Positions 1-8,580 of a DNA stretch of 14,134 nt are shown here, in pieces. Positions within the stretch are counted from its first letter, which is position 1; each line of letters begins with the position of its first letter. The stretch lies in contig CAKSRC010000031.1 in assembly GCA_934486915.1 (NCBI GenBank), positions 1-14,134 on the forward strand, in the 5' to 3' direction. Origin of the DNA: an uncultured Eubacteriales bacterium. GTDB taxonomy: Bacteria > Bacillota > Clostridia > Oscillospirales > Acutalibacteraceae. The notes below the pieces were generated by a model. The model did not search any database. It was not told where the DNA came from and worked only from the letters and a program-made list of their open reading frames with translations. The position numbers and the translations under genes are program-made.

Positions 1-1712
1 ATATCGTTAATGTCTGATTTTATGACGTCAGCCTTGGGTCCATATACTGCTTGAATTCCATTGTTTTTCTTGATAAGTCCCAATGCTCCTACCTCTTTCC
101 ACTTAGGCTTTTCAGCCACTATAGAGGTATCTTTAACCGTAACTCTTAGCCTTGTCATGCAGGCGTCAACCTCAATGATGTTTTCTCTTCCTCCAAGCAA
201 TGCAATAATTTTCTCGGCCAATTCATTGCCTTTAGGTGTATCAATTTTATCAGCAGTTGGCTCTTTGCTTTCGACCTTGTCGATCTCCTCATCTATATAG
301 TTACCCATTCGTCCCGGCGTAGCTAGATTAAACTTTTTGATGATAAAGTATGATGCAAAATATCCAATTGCAAAAAATGCAACGCAACATATTAGGAAGT
401 TTATAATATCCCCAAGCAACCCCGCATTTACTGCCATTGGTATACGTGTTGCAAGCTCGATGTTTCCAAACGAGTGAAGCCTTAGATGAATAATATCAGC
501 CATACCAAAAGATAATCCCTGAATTACTGCGTAAACAACGTAAAGTATCGGTGTTGCAAATACAAACATAAATTCCAAAGGTTCAGTAACACCCGTTAAA
601 AATACGGCTAAAGCTGCTGAAAAGAATATAGATTTATACTTCTTTCTTTTGTCTTGATCGGTAAGTCTATACATAGCAAAAGCAATTCCAAGTAAAGTAC
701 CTGTAGCGCCAATCATTTGACCTACTTTAAATCTTGCAGGAGTAATATTTGTTATAAGGTTATTATATGCATCCATATTGCCTGCAGCCTTGAAGTTTAT
801 TAAATCTCCAATCCATGCAAGCCACAAAGGATCTTGGCCAAAAACAGCATTTCCTGCATTTACACCCGTTTGTATGATATATGTGCCGCCAAAAGAAGTG
901 TAATTCATTGGTATAGTAAGCATATGATGAAGACCAAACGGCAAAAGCAAACGTTCTAAAGTACCATATATAAACGGAGCAATAAACGGCGAGCTTGTTG
1001 AAGAGTTGGCAATCCATATACCAAAGTTGTTAATTCCGCCTTGTATAAACGGCCACACTATAGAAAGTATAAGTGCTATGATAGTAGAATATAAAATTAC
1101 AACCAACGGCACAAATCTTTTTCCATTAAAGAATGACAATGCATCGGGAAGTTTTCTAAAGTTATAGTATTTGTTAAACACTACACCGCCAACAAAACCT
1201 GCAATAATGCCTACGAATACACCCATATTTAAGGCAGGCGCCCCTAAAACTGATGTAAAATATCCTTCGACAGGCATTTCATTTCCAAAAATATTGTGGG
1301 TGACAGCTCCCTCTGTTATTAACATATCATTTGTTACTCCAAAAGCAGAGCCTGTTATAATATTAATCAATATAAACGAAATGACAGCTGCAAAGGATCC
1401 TCCTGCTCTTTCCTTTGCCCATGAACCGCCAATAGCCACTGCAAACAATAGGCTTAGGTTATTGATTATACCCCAACCTATATTTTCCATTATTGTACCT
1501 ATAATAGTGATAAGACTTATATCAAAAGCTGACATTTGTACAACTTTACCAAGGCTTATCATTAGACCGGCCGCTGGCATGACAGCTATTACTACTAATA
1601 ATACTTTACCTAATTTCTGCAAAAAATCAAATGACATAGCATTCTTAATACCACTAGTATTGTTAGATTTATTGCTACTTACAGTATTGTTGCTTGTGCT
1701 CAATCTATTCAA
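1..1712 (-). CDS. PTS permease, Glc family, EIICB subunit (3' end outside window)
   Basis: This is a membrane sugar permease of the phosphotransferase system, which imports and phosphorylates a sugar using phosphate passed from HPr and EIIA. About 570 codons are visible. The hydrophobic EIIC domain spans roughly residues 20-430. It has a His-His pair at about 262-263 (LHHMLTIP) and the family loop TGVTEPLEF at about 373-381. After a charged linker comes an EIIB domain with the phosphorylated cysteine at about residue 518 (VDACMTRLRV). The gene leaves the window near the end of EIIB, so a fused EIIA cannot be excluded. The start is uncertain. TTG at 1712 follows GAGAGG by 4 nt, and TTG 1703 is also possible. 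An in-frame ATG at 1748 has no ribosome site and sits at the predicted transcription start. The HHMLTIP region looks more like maltose/alpha-glucoside permeases than PtsG or NagE, but I do not assign a substrate. Confidence 0.9.
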   Translation of the reverse strand, partial: MNRLSTSNNTVSSNKSNNTSGIKNAMSFDFLQKLGKVLLVVIAVMPAAGLMISLGKVVQMSAFDISLITIIGTIMENIGWGIINNLSLLFAVAIGGSWAKERAGGSFAAVISFILINIITGSAFGVTNDMLITEGAVTHNIFGNEMPVEGYFTSVLGAPALNMGVFVGIIAGFVGGVVFNKYYNFRKLPDALSFFNGKRFVPLVVILYSTIIALILSIVWPFIQGGINNFGIWIANSSTSSPFIAPFIYGTLERLLLPFGLHHMLTIPMNYTSFGGTYIIQTGVNAGNAVFGQDPLWLAWIGDLINFKAAGNMDAYNNLITNITPARFKVGQMIGATGTLLGIAFAMYRLTDQDKRKKYKSIFFSAALAVFLTGVTEPLEFMFVFATPILYVVYAVIQGLSFGMADIIHLRLHSFGNIELATRIPMAVNAGLLGDIINFLICCVAFFAIGYFASYFIIKKFNLATPGRMGNYIDEEIDKVESKEPTADKIDTPKGNELAEKIIALLGGRENIIEVDACMTRLRVTVKDTSIVAEKPKWKEVGALGLIKKNNGIQAVYGPKADVIKSDIND

Positions 1713-1755
1713 CCATCCTCTCAAAATAAATTTTATTAAAATAGACATCCATATA

Positions 1756-1784
1756 ATTATATATACATTTTATCATAATTGTAA
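1756..1784 (-). promoter_or_regulatory. Candidate promoter of the PTS gene
   Basis: On the minus strand a perfect -10 TATAAT (1761-1756) lies 17 nt after a weak -35 TTACAA (1784-1779). Transcription would start near 1749. That would make the in-frame ATG at 1748 essentially leaderless and favours the TTG start at 1712. I saw no convincing antiterminator or terminator in the short leader. Confidence 0.4.
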
Positions 1785-1867
1785 GGGGTAAAATGAAAAA
1801 AATAATTTATGTATTAGACAAAAAAGCCGGTTATAAATCTATCTACGCTATTATACAACTAAAAGCA

Positions 1868-2512
1868 CTAACCTAAATGGCGATATTGCTTAATCCCGCT
1901 GTAATTATTTTCGGCTACCTCCCAATCTACAACATTAAACCAATTTTCAAGGTAGTCCTTGCGATTGTTCTTATACTTTAAATAATATGCGTGTTCCCAC
2001 ACGTCAACAAGAATAATAGGGTGAAGCCCTATTGTAAGAGGAGTGTCCTGGTTCGCAGTTGAAATAATCTTTAATTTGCCACAATTATCTGAGGTAAGCC
2101 ACGCATACCCTGAACCAAACCTTTTAAGTGCACAAGCTATAAATTTTTCTTTAAATCCCGCAAATGATCCAAATTCTCTTTCAATGGCATTTTTTAAAGA
2201 ACCAATAGGTTCCTTTGTTGATTTTGGAGTCATGATGTAAAAGTAAAAATTATGATTATATACCCCGCCTGCATTATTTTTTATAGCCGTTTCTATTTTT
2301 GGATCTAAATGAAGATCCCTCTTAATCAGCACCTTTAGGGGCGCCCTTTGTAGATTTGGACAACCTTTTAATATCTCATTTAGATTGTCGACATATGCCT
2401 TTAGGTGTTTGTCGTGATGATAATGCATTGTTTCCTCATCAATATAAGGTTCAAGCTCATTATATCCATACGGCAACGGCAATAAAGGAAATTTGTAATG
2501 ACCTGAATTCAT
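1868..2512 (-). CDS. sodA: Superoxide dismutase, Mn-type of the Fe/Mn family
   Basis: This cytoplasmic enzyme converts superoxide to oxygen and hydrogen peroxide. Numbering from the upstream TTG at 2521, the four metal ligands are His35 (HYHHDKH), His90 (YNHNFYF), Asp173 and His177 (DVWEHAYY), and the gateway tyrosine is Tyr43. Gln158 in TANQDTP, together with Gly-Gly before the NHN motif (AGGVYNH), is the pattern of manganese rather than iron enzymes. This is inferred from family knowledge, not measured. Length (214 codons) is normal. I prefer ATG 2512 because GGGAGG (2528-2523) lies 10 nt upstream, whereas TTG 2521 is only 1 nt from it. The gene has its own promoter. No clear terminator was seen between it and the downstream PTS gene, so read-through is possible. 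Confidence 0.95.
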   Translation of the reverse strand: MNSGHYKFPLLPLPYGYNELEPYIDEETMHYHHDKHLKAYVDNLNEILKGCPNLQRAPLKVLIKRDLHLDPKIETAIKNNAGGVYNHNFYFYIMTPKSTKEPIGSLKNAIEREFGSFAGFKEKFIACALKRFGSGYAWLTSDNCGKLKIISTANQDTPLTIGLHPIILVDVWEHAYYLKYKNNRKDYLENWFNVVDWEVAENNYSGIKQYRHLG

Positions 2513-2577
2513 GAAAATCAACCTCCCAATTTCACTAACAAATATATGCGGGGTCCATATATTAAAATTACAAATAT

Positions 2578-2606
2578 AGTTTAATGTATTTAATTGAAAA
2601 TATCAA
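2578..2606 (-). promoter_or_regulatory. Promoter of sodA
   Basis: On the minus strand, -35 TTGATA (2606-2601), a 17-nt spacer and -10 TAAACT (2583-2578) fit a sigma-A promoter. The predicted start near 2571 gives a leader of about 60 nt before the ATG at 2512. Confidence 0.6.
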
Positions 2607-2623
2607 GCTATTTATGTGCCCTT

Positions 2624-2664
2624 ATTAAAATATAGGATTGAATTTTATAATAAAAATTCAATCC
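2624..2664 (-). terminator. Terminator of the nucleotide-sugar dehydratase gene
   Basis: A perfect 12-bp inverted repeat (2635-2646 with 2653-2664, 6-nt loop) lies about 38 nt after the dehydratase stop. On the minus strand it is followed by TATATTTTAATA. The plus side lacks a T-run, so it serves the minus-strand gene. The stem is AT-rich, and termination may be incomplete. Confidence 0.7.
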
Positions 2665-2701
2665 ACTTCCTAAAATCAAAATATTTATACTTTTATATAA
2701 A

Positions 2702-4576
2702 TTATTTATTTAATGCATGCTTAAACGTAGGCACGATGTCCTTTATAAGGTTTTCTATCTCCGGCTTATTGTTATCACGAGCTGCTTTTCTCAACTTTTC
2801 CAATGTCGAAGCCAATTTTTTACGGTCAGTTTTTATAGGTTCCCCTATAAAAATCTTTTCATTATCGGTCTTTTGTATGCCTTCTTCATCTAAAAGTATT
2901 TCCTCGTAAAGTTTTTCTCCAGGTCTTAAGCCGGTATACTCAATTTGTATGTCTTTACCCGGAATATAACCCGAAAGACGTATAAGATTTTCAGCCAACT
3001 CCTTGATTTTTACAGGTTCACCCATGTCTAAGACAAAGATTTCCCCGCCTTTTGCGATACTTCCTGCTGTAAGCACAAGAGATACCGCCTCCGGTATTGT
3101 CATAAAAAATCTTATAATATCAGGGTGAGTTACCGTAACCGGACCGCCGTTTTTAATTTGTTCTTTAAAAAGAGGTATAACTGAACCGTTAGAGCCCAAA
3201 ACATTACCAAAGCGCACAGCCACAAACTCAGTTTTGCTGACTTCGTTCATGGTCTGTACTATCATCTCGCAGATACGCTTTGTAGCTCCCATAATATTAG
3301 TAGGGTTAACAGCCTTATCCGTAGAAATTTGCACAAACCTCTTGACGTTATACTTGTCCGCCATTTTGACGACGTTCAATGTTCCTATTACATTATTTTT
3401 AACTGCTTCTTCGGGGTTAGTTTCCATCAAAGGCACGTGTTTATGTGCTGCAGCATGAAAAACGATATCAATGTTTTCCCTAGAAAACAACTGCTCGAGC
3501 TTTACGCTGTCTCTAATAGACGCTATTTCGACAGCCATATTAAGCTTATTGCCATAAACCCTTTTTAACTCCTGTTGGATATCATAAGCGTTATTTTCAT
3601 ATATGTCTAATATTATTAGCTTTTTGGGTTTGATGGCAGCTATTTGCCTGCAAAGCTCGGACCCAATAGACCCGCCTCCGCCTGTTACCAAGACAGTCTT
3701 ATCTTTTATGTATCTTCCGTGTTTTTCAATATCTAATATAATTGTCTCTCGCCCTAGCAAGTCCTCTACTTCGACAGTCCTCATGCTTGAAGTCATTGAA
3801 GTTTTTCCCGTCACCACTTCATAAAGGTTAGGTATGATTTTAACTTCAAGGTTTGTCTTGGCGCAAATATCTAAAATACGCTTTTTATCTTCCATACTTA
3901 GAGTTATAATTGAGAACAATATAACATCTATGTTATCCCTTTGACAGATTTCAGGTATTTGATAGGTAGAACCTTCAACCTTTACGCCCATAAGCCTTCT
4001 TCCTATTTTTTCTCTATCATCATCCACGATGCAAATAGGTAAGTATTCGTTATCCATATGTTTTGAAAATTCCTTCAAAACCGATACTGTAGCTTCGCCG
4101 GAGCCTACTATAAGCATTCTCTTTTTATTTGTATCATCGACATCTCTTTTTTCAAGGATCTTGTTAAGCCTATAGGCAAGTCTAAAAAGAAACATAAGTG
4201 ATGTCGTCATAAGAGTGACTATTACATATGTCCTTATGCCAAGGTTCATATATTTAAATTGCGGGATAAGCGACAAAGCTCCGCTTATGATAAAAAAGCC
4301 TAAGTTAGCGACAACAGCGGCAAGACCTGCATAGAAGAAGTCCTCTATATCTGCGTATCTCCAAATTTTATCATACATCTTAAAGATTAAAAATGTCGCT
4401 GTAAACACTATATTAAATACGACAAGTGTACTTAGAAAATGCAATTCAAGACCTAAAAGCAAAAAGCTATCTCTATTGACCGCAAAAGCAAAATAGTACG
4501 ATATATTCCATATTATAAAATCACAGCAAAAGAGAAGAAATTTTCTACCCTCTTTTAATCGTTTATATAAATTCAT
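2702..4576 (-). CDS. Membrane-bound nucleotide-sugar 4,6-dehydratase, CapD/WbpM family
   Basis: The family acts on UDP-N-acetylglucosamine, removing water to form a 4-keto-6-deoxy sugar, the first step toward modified amino sugars for capsule, exopolysaccharide or protein glycans. Four membrane segments lie at about residues 13-33, 46-66, 83-103 and 115-134. A first Rossmann-like region follows at about 153-250 (LIVGSGEA), then the catalytic extended-SDR domain from about 293 with TGGGGSIG (298-305). The active site reads STDKAV (418-423) followed by Met429 and Lys433 in NIMGATK. Methionine thus stands where classical SDR enzymes have tyrosine, as known for WbpM/PglF-type members. The 624-residue length matches the full-length family. 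ATG 4576 follows GAGAG by 9 nt. The gene is monocistronic, with its own promoter and terminator. No sugar transferase or other capsule genes adjoin it, so the final glycan is unknown. Confidence 0.93.
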   Translation of the reverse strand: MNLYKRLKEGRKFLLFCCDFIIWNISYYFAFAVNRDSFLLLGLELHFLSTLVVFNIVFTATFLIFKMYDKIWRYADIEDFFYAGLAAVVANLGFFIISGALSLIPQFKYMNLGIRTYVIVTLMTTSLMFLFRLAYRLNKILEKRDVDDTNKKRMLIVGSGEATVSVLKEFSKHMDNEYLPICIVDDDREKIGRRLMGVKVEGSTYQIPEICQRDNIDVILFSIITLSMEDKKRILDICAKTNLEVKIIPNLYEVVTGKTSMTSSMRTVEVEDLLGRETIILDIEKHGRYIKDKTVLVTGGGGSIGSELCRQIAAIKPKKLIILDIYENNAYDIQQELKRVYGNKLNMAVEIASIRDSVKLEQLFSRENIDIVFHAAAHKHVPLMETNPEEAVKNNVIGTLNVVKMADKYNVKRFVQISTDKAVNPTNIMGATKRICEMIVQTMNEVSKTEFVAVRFGNVLGSNGSVIPLFKEQIKNGGPVTVTHPDIIRFFMTIPEAVSLVLTAGSIAKGGEIFVLDMGEPVKIKELAENLIRLSGYIPGKDIQIEYTGLRPGEKLYEEILLDEEGIQKTDNEKIFIGEPIKTDRKKLASTLEKLRKAARDNNKPEIENLIKDIVPTFKHALNK

Positions 4577-4598
4577 TTTTCACATCTCTCAATTTAGT

Positions 4599-4656
4599 AA
4601 TATTTTAAGTTTACCTTTGGTATTATACTGCAACAATACCAATATTTCAAGTTTAC
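4599..4656. repeat. Nested direct and inverted repeats over the dehydratase promoter
   Basis: Two 16-bp direct repeats (4599-4614 and 4641-4656, one mismatch) begin 42 bp apart, close to four helical turns. Between them, and touching the second, is a perfect 8-bp inverted repeat (4617-4624 TTGGTATT with 4635-4642 AATACCAA). The -35 box lies in one direct repeat and the -10 box in the inverted repeat. The arrangement looks like an operator for a cooperatively binding regulator. No known regulator motif was recognised. Confidence 0.45.
4622..4650 (-). promoter_or_regulatory. Promoter of the nucleotide-sugar dehydratase gene
   Basis: On the minus strand, -35 TTGAAA (4650-4645), a 17-nt spacer and a perfect -10 TATAAT (4627-4622) form a near-consensus sigma-A promoter. 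The leader to the ATG at 4576 would be about 40 nt. Confidence 0.8.
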
Positions 4657-4702
4657 AAAAATCGAGCACTTAATATGTACTTTGTTTTTGCATACCCTCA
4701 AC

Positions 4703-4750
4703 ACAAAAACTCCCCGCTTATCTAAGATATTTCACCTTATAAAAGCAGGG
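4703..4750 (-). terminator. Terminator of the LCP-family gene
   Basis: Just after the LCP stop the minus strand folds CCCTGCTT (4750-4743) onto AAGCGGGG (4719-4712), continuing through a partly paired inner stem. The hairpin is followed by AGTTTTTG. It separates the LCP gene from the dehydratase promoter. Confidence 0.75.
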
Positions 4751-4757
4751 CAGTAAT

Positions 4758-5939
4758 TTATTGAATAGAATTTTTGGATGAACTTGTATTTTTAGAGACG
4801 ATAGAGTTCTCAAAAATAAACTTTGCAAGGTCATACTTTGCTTGATCCATATCTACAACACCTAAGACAGCCGCACCGTTTATATTTAAGTTAGTAAAAT
4901 TTTCCATACCGGGAACACTATATTCCTCCATAGGATAATTCATATATGTCACGGCGTTAGTGGCTAAAGTTGCGACTTCATTTTTCTTTAAATTGGTAGT
5001 AATCATAGGCCCAACATCTGAAATAATTTGTATAATCTGCGGCACACTTGCAGTTTTCATCTTTTGAACAACAGCAGTTATAACATCTCGCTGCCTTGAG
5101 GTTCTGTCGAAATCTGACATTGCACTGTCCCTATTTCTTGCATGATTTAATGCCTGAAGACCATTTAAATGATGTATTCCTGCACCATACAATTTTTCGG
5201 GATTTTGATAATTAGAACCCATATATTCAGGTGATTCATCAGTAAGATCCGAGCAGTGTTCGTTTAGATACTCGCATTCTTCCTCAGTAAGTTCCATATC
5301 TATGCCGCCTAGGCGATTAATTATAGATTCAAAGCCGGGGAAATCTATAACGACATATCTATCGATATTTATTCCAAAATTAGCTTCTACAGTTTGTACT
5401 GCAAGTTTTGGTCCCCCGCATGTATAGGCTGTATTAATTCTCTCTTCCCCATAGCCCGGTATCTTTACCCACATATCCCTCAAGAATGATGTAGCTTTCA
5501 ATTTTTTGCGGCGATTGTCGATTGATATCATGAGCATAGAGTCGGACCTTCCTCCATCCCCTGCCGAGTAGCTGTCCGAACCAAATAACATAACATTTAA
5601 TACCATAGGGTCATTAAGGAGTTTTTTGCCCGTATAATCAAGTGTGATATCCTGCGGCGCACTGTTAAGCTCATTTATGTCGTCTTCATCGCCGATAGGG
5701 CTGTAATTGATAGAAGAAAGAGAATTATATCCATATACCAAAAGCCCGCCGCTTATTGCAAAAATTACACAAAATACAATTATAAATGCATTTCTTATAT
5801 TTCTTCTTTGATTTCTCCTCTTAGCCTTGTTTGAGTTACGTCCCGAGTAGATATCTTCAAATTTGCCATTTTTATCGTAATAACTATAAGAATCCCCATA
5901 GTTCTGCGCTCTATTGTTGTTATTCCTTTTGCTTGGCAT
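4758..5939 (-). CDS. LytR-CpsA-Psr (LCP) family cell-wall glycopolymer ligase
   Basis: LCP proteins act outside the cell membrane and transfer lipid-linked glycopolymers (teichoic acid, capsule or similar) onto peptidoglycan. The protein has a basic, Asn-rich cytoplasmic N-terminus (1-50), one membrane anchor (about 51-71) and an LCP domain (about 112-295). Recognisable family blocks are GRSDSMLMISID (130-141), SFLRDMWVKIPG (151-162), the INTAY block near 168-172, and HARNRDSAMSDFDRTSRQR (266-284). These carry the conserved Asp and Arg residues that bind pyrophosphate and metal. Length (393) is typical. ATG 5939 follows AGAGGAG by 8 nt. The neighbouring dehydratase gene makes a shared role in surface polysaccharide plausible but unproven. 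Despite the LytR name this is not a DNA-binding regulator. Confidence 0.93.
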   Translation of the reverse strand: MPSKRNNNNRAQNYGDSYSYYDKNGKFEDIYSGRNSNKAKRRNQRRNIRNAFIIVFCVIFAISGGLLVYGYNSLSSINYSPIGDEDDINELNSAPQDITLDYTGKKLLNDPMVLNVMLFGSDSYSAGDGGRSDSMLMISIDNRRKKLKATSFLRDMWVKIPGYGEERINTAYTCGGPKLAVQTVEANFGINIDRYVVIDFPGFESIINRLGGIDMELTEEECEYLNEHCSDLTDESPEYMGSNYQNPEKLYGAGIHHLNGLQALNHARNRDSAMSDFDRTSRQRDVITAVVQKMKTASVPQIIQIISDVGPMITTNLKKNEVATLATNAVTYMNYPMEEYSVPGMENFTNLNINGAAVLGVVDMDQAKYDLAKFIFENSIVSKNTSSSKNSIQ

Positions 5940-5982
5940 TAAACTTGCTCCTCTAAATACAAAATTTACACATTATTTACTA

Positions 5983-6011
5983 ATTATATACTAATAAAGC
6001 TACAAAGTCAA
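5983..6011 (-). promoter_or_regulatory. Promoter of the LCP-family gene
   Basis: On the minus strand, -35 TTGACT (6011-6006), a 17-nt spacer and -10 TATAAT (5988-5983) are almost consensus. This is the strongest-looking promoter in the window. Confidence 0.85.
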
Positions 6012-6047
6012 TAACGGATAATGCCCCCATTTAAGTCATATTTGCTT

Positions 6048-6090
6048 AATAAAATAATAGCCGGCAGGCTAATAAACATACGCCTGCCGG
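6048..6090 (-). terminator. Terminator of the pncB-degV operon
   Basis: A perfect 9-bp GC-rich stem pairs CCGGCAGGC with GCCTGCCGG (6061-6069 and 6082-6090) around a 12-nt loop. On the minus strand it is followed by CTATTATTTTATT. It lies directly after the degV stop at 6099. Confidence 0.85.
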
Positions 6091-6098
6091 TATTACTT

Positions 6099-6956
6099 CT
6101 ATTTCTTTAAAAATAATATTCCCAATGTGTTAGGTCCGCAATGGGCCGAAATAGTGCAGCTTGCCTTGACAACATGGATATTCTCAAAATTATAGAGCTT
6201 CTTTACTTCTTCCTTTACTAATTCTATTCTCTCTTTTGATATTCCTGAATGAGTAATAAATATATTCGAGTTGTCAATATCATTTCTACCCTTAAGCCTG
6301 TCGTTTACATATTGAACAAGTGCCTTATCAAGGTCTCCCCTATACTTTTTGCCTACTTCCATACTTCCGTCTTTGTTGCTTACCTCAATGCATGGTTTGA
6401 GTTTTAGAAGATTGGCCCCTAGTGCTGCGACAGTTGAACATCTTCCACCTGCATGCAAAAATTTAAGTGTATCAATAACAAAGCTTGATTCCACCCTGCT
6501 TGTAAGAGCACTTACCTCTTCTTGTACCTCTTTTGCACTTAGCCCTTTTTCTATTCTCTTGGCAGCCTCAAGCACCAACAAACCCGTGCCTGATGAAAGG
6601 TTCCTTGAGTCAATAGGATAAACCTTTCCTCCTAATTCCTTAGCAGCTACGCAACAATTTTGATAAGATGAAGATATTCCTGAACCTATATTAATATGAA
6701 CTATCTCATATCCATCATCAATCCAGTCCTTAAAGTGATTTATATAATCTCCTACTCCACTTGCTGCTGTCTTTGGGAGTATTCCTTTTTCATGATATAT
6801 CTTATATACTTCTTCTGTTGATATATCTACCCCATCATAATATTGCTGACCGTCTAAAATCACATAAAACGGATAATAGTTTACATTATATTTTTCTTTT
6901 AATTCGTTGCCTAAGTCACAAGTACTATCTGCACTTAACAAAATCTTCGCAGACAT
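6099..6956 (-). CDS. DegV family fatty-acid-binding protein
   Basis: DegV proteins are cytoplasmic lipid binders. In Firmicutes, FakB members of this family present exogenous fatty acids to the kinase FakA. Visible family features are DSTCDL near residues 10-15, PKTAASGVGDY (61-71, the ligand-pocket loop often written TSQPS), GSGISSSYQ (91-99), DSRNLSSGTG (116-125) and the LKFLHAGGRCS block near 164-174. Length (285) is standard. ATG 6956 follows GGAGG by 6 nt. Only 13 bp separate it from the upstream nicotinate gene, so the two are almost certainly co-transcribed. A strong hairpin ends the unit. Whether it works as FakB is unproven, since no fakA is visible here. Confidence 0.92.
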   Translation of the reverse strand: MSAKILLSADSTCDLGNELKEKYNVNYYPFYVILDGQQYYDGVDISTEEVYKIYHEKGILPKTAASGVGDYINHFKDWIDDGYEIVHINIGSGISSSYQNCCVAAKELGGKVYPIDSRNLSSGTGLLVLEAAKRIEKGLSAKEVQEEVSALTSRVESSFVIDTLKFLHAGGRCSTVAALGANLLKLKPCIEVSNKDGSMEVGKKYRGDLDKALVQYVNDRLKGRNDIDNSNIFITHSGISKERIELVKEEVKKLYNFENIHVVKASCTISAHCGPNTLGILFLKK

Positions 6957-6969
6957 TCTAAACCTCCAG

Positions 6970-8430
6970 TTAGCTCATCATATTCTTTATAATTAATTGC
7001 CTTTTTTGTTTCCATACATCCATGGACAAATCTACATAGTATTTATATGGATATTGAAGTCTCTTTATTTCCGGCCATAGCATATCCAATTGATCCTTAC
7101 AATAACTTTTAATCTCGTTTATAGAGGGAGATTCATAACATTTTTGACCGTTTTCAAAAATCTTCACCCTTAATTTCTTCGCAGTGAAATTCGTTATGGT
7201 CTTTTTCTTCCATGTATGTTCAGGGTCAAATATCTCATAATGTTCGCTGTCATTAATAACCTCATCGTAAAGCGTGATAACGTCGGCTACTGCCTTTTTG
7301 GTATCGTTATTAAACAATCGCCAAATTTCCTTTACTCCGGGTGTAGTTATCTTTGATGCGTTTTCACTAATCTTTATTTTAGGAATAACCTCGCCGTCTC
7401 TTTCAATTGCAGCCAATTTATAGACACCGCCAAAAACGGGATTCGATGCTGCAGTTATTAATTGTTCACCAACACCAAAAACATCAACCTTAGCATCTTG
7501 GTCAATCATATCCTTTATTATGTTCTCATTAAGAGAGTTGGATACGAAAATTTTACAATCCTCAAATCCATTTTCATCGAGCATCTTTCTTGCCTCATTG
7601 GAGAGGTAGGTAATATCACCGCTGTCTATTCTAATAGCCTTTGGTCTAAACCCTCTTGGGAGAATTTCCTCATTAAATATCTTAATGGCATTAGGTACGC
7701 CTGACTTTAATGTGCTGTAAGTATCTACAAGCAAGACACATTCATCAGGATACAATCTTGCATAAGCCCTAAACGCATCCAATTCACTGTCAAAAAGTTG
7801 AACCCAGCTGTGAGCCATAGTCCCACCTGCAGGGACATTAAAATATAAATCCGAAGCTGTGCACGCAGTCCCGCTACAGCCGCCTATATATGCAGCTCTT
7901 GCTCCATAGATAGCTGCATCGAATCCCTGCGCTCTTCTTGAACCAAATTCAATAACATCCTTACCTTTTGCGGCTCTTACAATCCTATTGGCTTTAGTTG
8001 CAATTAAGCTTTGATGGTTTATGCACAATAGAACCATTGTCTCTATAAACTGCGCCTCTATGACGGGTCCCTTGACCGTTATTATAGGCTCTTTAGGGAA
8101 TATAGGTGTACCCTCAGGGACGGCCCAAACATCACACGAAAACCTAAAATTTTTAAGGTATTCCAAAAAATCATTGCTAAAAATATTTTTTGAACGCAAG
8201 AACTCAATATCCTCATCCGAAAAGGATAAATTCTCCAAATACTCTATGAGCTGCTGAAGACCCGCCATAATAGCAAATCCGCCATTATCCGGCACCTTCC
8301 TAAAGAACATATCGAAATACGCCACTTGGTCCTTAAATCCATTTTCAAAATATCCATTTGCCATCGTTAGTTCATAAAAGTCTGTAAGCATCGAAAGATT
8401 ACGTTTAACATTATAAGTATGTTCGCTCAA
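6970..8430 (-). CDS. pncB: Nicotinate phosphoribosyltransferase
   Basis: This enzyme of the Preiss-Handler NAD salvage route joins nicotinate to PRPP, forming nicotinate mononucleotide with ATP hydrolysis. Signatures are DFYELTMANGYF (17-28), EFGSRRAQG (161-169), the GTMAHSW block whose His207 corresponds to the phosphorylated histidine of the family, and LLVDTYSTLKSG (233-244). The 486-residue length matches the Gram-positive form. The start is TTG at 8430, supported by AGGAAG 9 nt upstream. The next in-frame ATG falls inside the conserved N-terminal motif and would be too late. It is the first gene of an operon with degV and is divergent from a small XRE regulator. Confidence 0.95.
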   Translation of the reverse strand: MSEHTYNVKRNLSMLTDFYELTMANGYFENGFKDQVAYFDMFFRKVPDNGGFAIMAGLQQLIEYLENLSFSDEDIEFLRSKNIFSNDFLEYLKNFRFSCDVWAVPEGTPIFPKEPIITVKGPVIEAQFIETMVLLCINHQSLIATKANRIVRAAKGKDVIEFGSRRAQGFDAAIYGARAAYIGGCSGTACTASDLYFNVPAGGTMAHSWVQLFDSELDAFRAYARLYPDECVLLVDTYSTLKSGVPNAIKIFNEEILPRGFRPKAIRIDSGDITYLSNEARKMLDENGFEDCKIFVSNSLNENIIKDMIDQDAKVDVFGVGEQLITAASNPVFGGVYKLAAIERDGEVIPKIKISENASKITTPGVKEIWRLFNNDTKKAVADVITLYDEVINDSEHYEIFDPEHTWKKKTITNFTAKKLRVKIFENGQKCYESPSINEIKSYCKDQLDMLWPEIKRLQYPYKYYVDLSMDVWKQKRQLIIKNMMS

Positions 8431-8491
8431 ATCTATACACTTCCTTAATCTTATATTTTAAGTATCCATGGACTTTATTGATACATATATC

Positions 8492-8507
8492 ATTCTACTT
8501 ATAGAAT
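8492..8507. repeat. Palindrome upstream of pncB, possible operator
   Basis: ATTCTA-CTTA-TAGAAT is a perfect 6-bp inverted repeat in the pncB leader. It resembles the second palindrome at 8766-8780 in front of the XRE gene. Both share the ATTCT...AGAAT core. Confidence 0.3.
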
Positions 8508-8551
8508 TAATTACCAATAAATTTAAGTAATATAAAACATAAAACGACCCT

Positions 8552-8580
8552 TTTATACACTTTACAAAACTCGTTATCAT
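8552..8580 (-). promoter_or_regulatory. Candidate promoter of pncB-degV
   Basis: On the minus strand, -35 ATGATA (8580-8575, four of six), a 17-nt spacer and -10 TATAAA (8557-8552, five of six). It would give a leader of about 115 nt. Other AT-rich candidates exist nearby. Confidence 0.35.

Noticed and set aside
1171..1791. Long plus-strand open frame of 206 codons
   Set aside because: It lies antisense to the PTS permease. The translation is low-complexity Ile/Thr/Pro-rich, as expected from the complement of a membrane-protein gene.
1801..1867. Terminator for the sod gene around the GGCTTTTTTG on the minus strand
   Set aside because: Only three or four weak pairs precede the T-run, so no credible hairpin could be drawn.
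1793..1876. Plus-strand 27-codon frame starting MKKIIYVLDKK with an AAGGGG ribosome-like site
   Set aside because: It is very short, runs into the end of the sod gene on the other strand, resembles nothing known and has no good promoter. The leader of the PTS gene explains the region.
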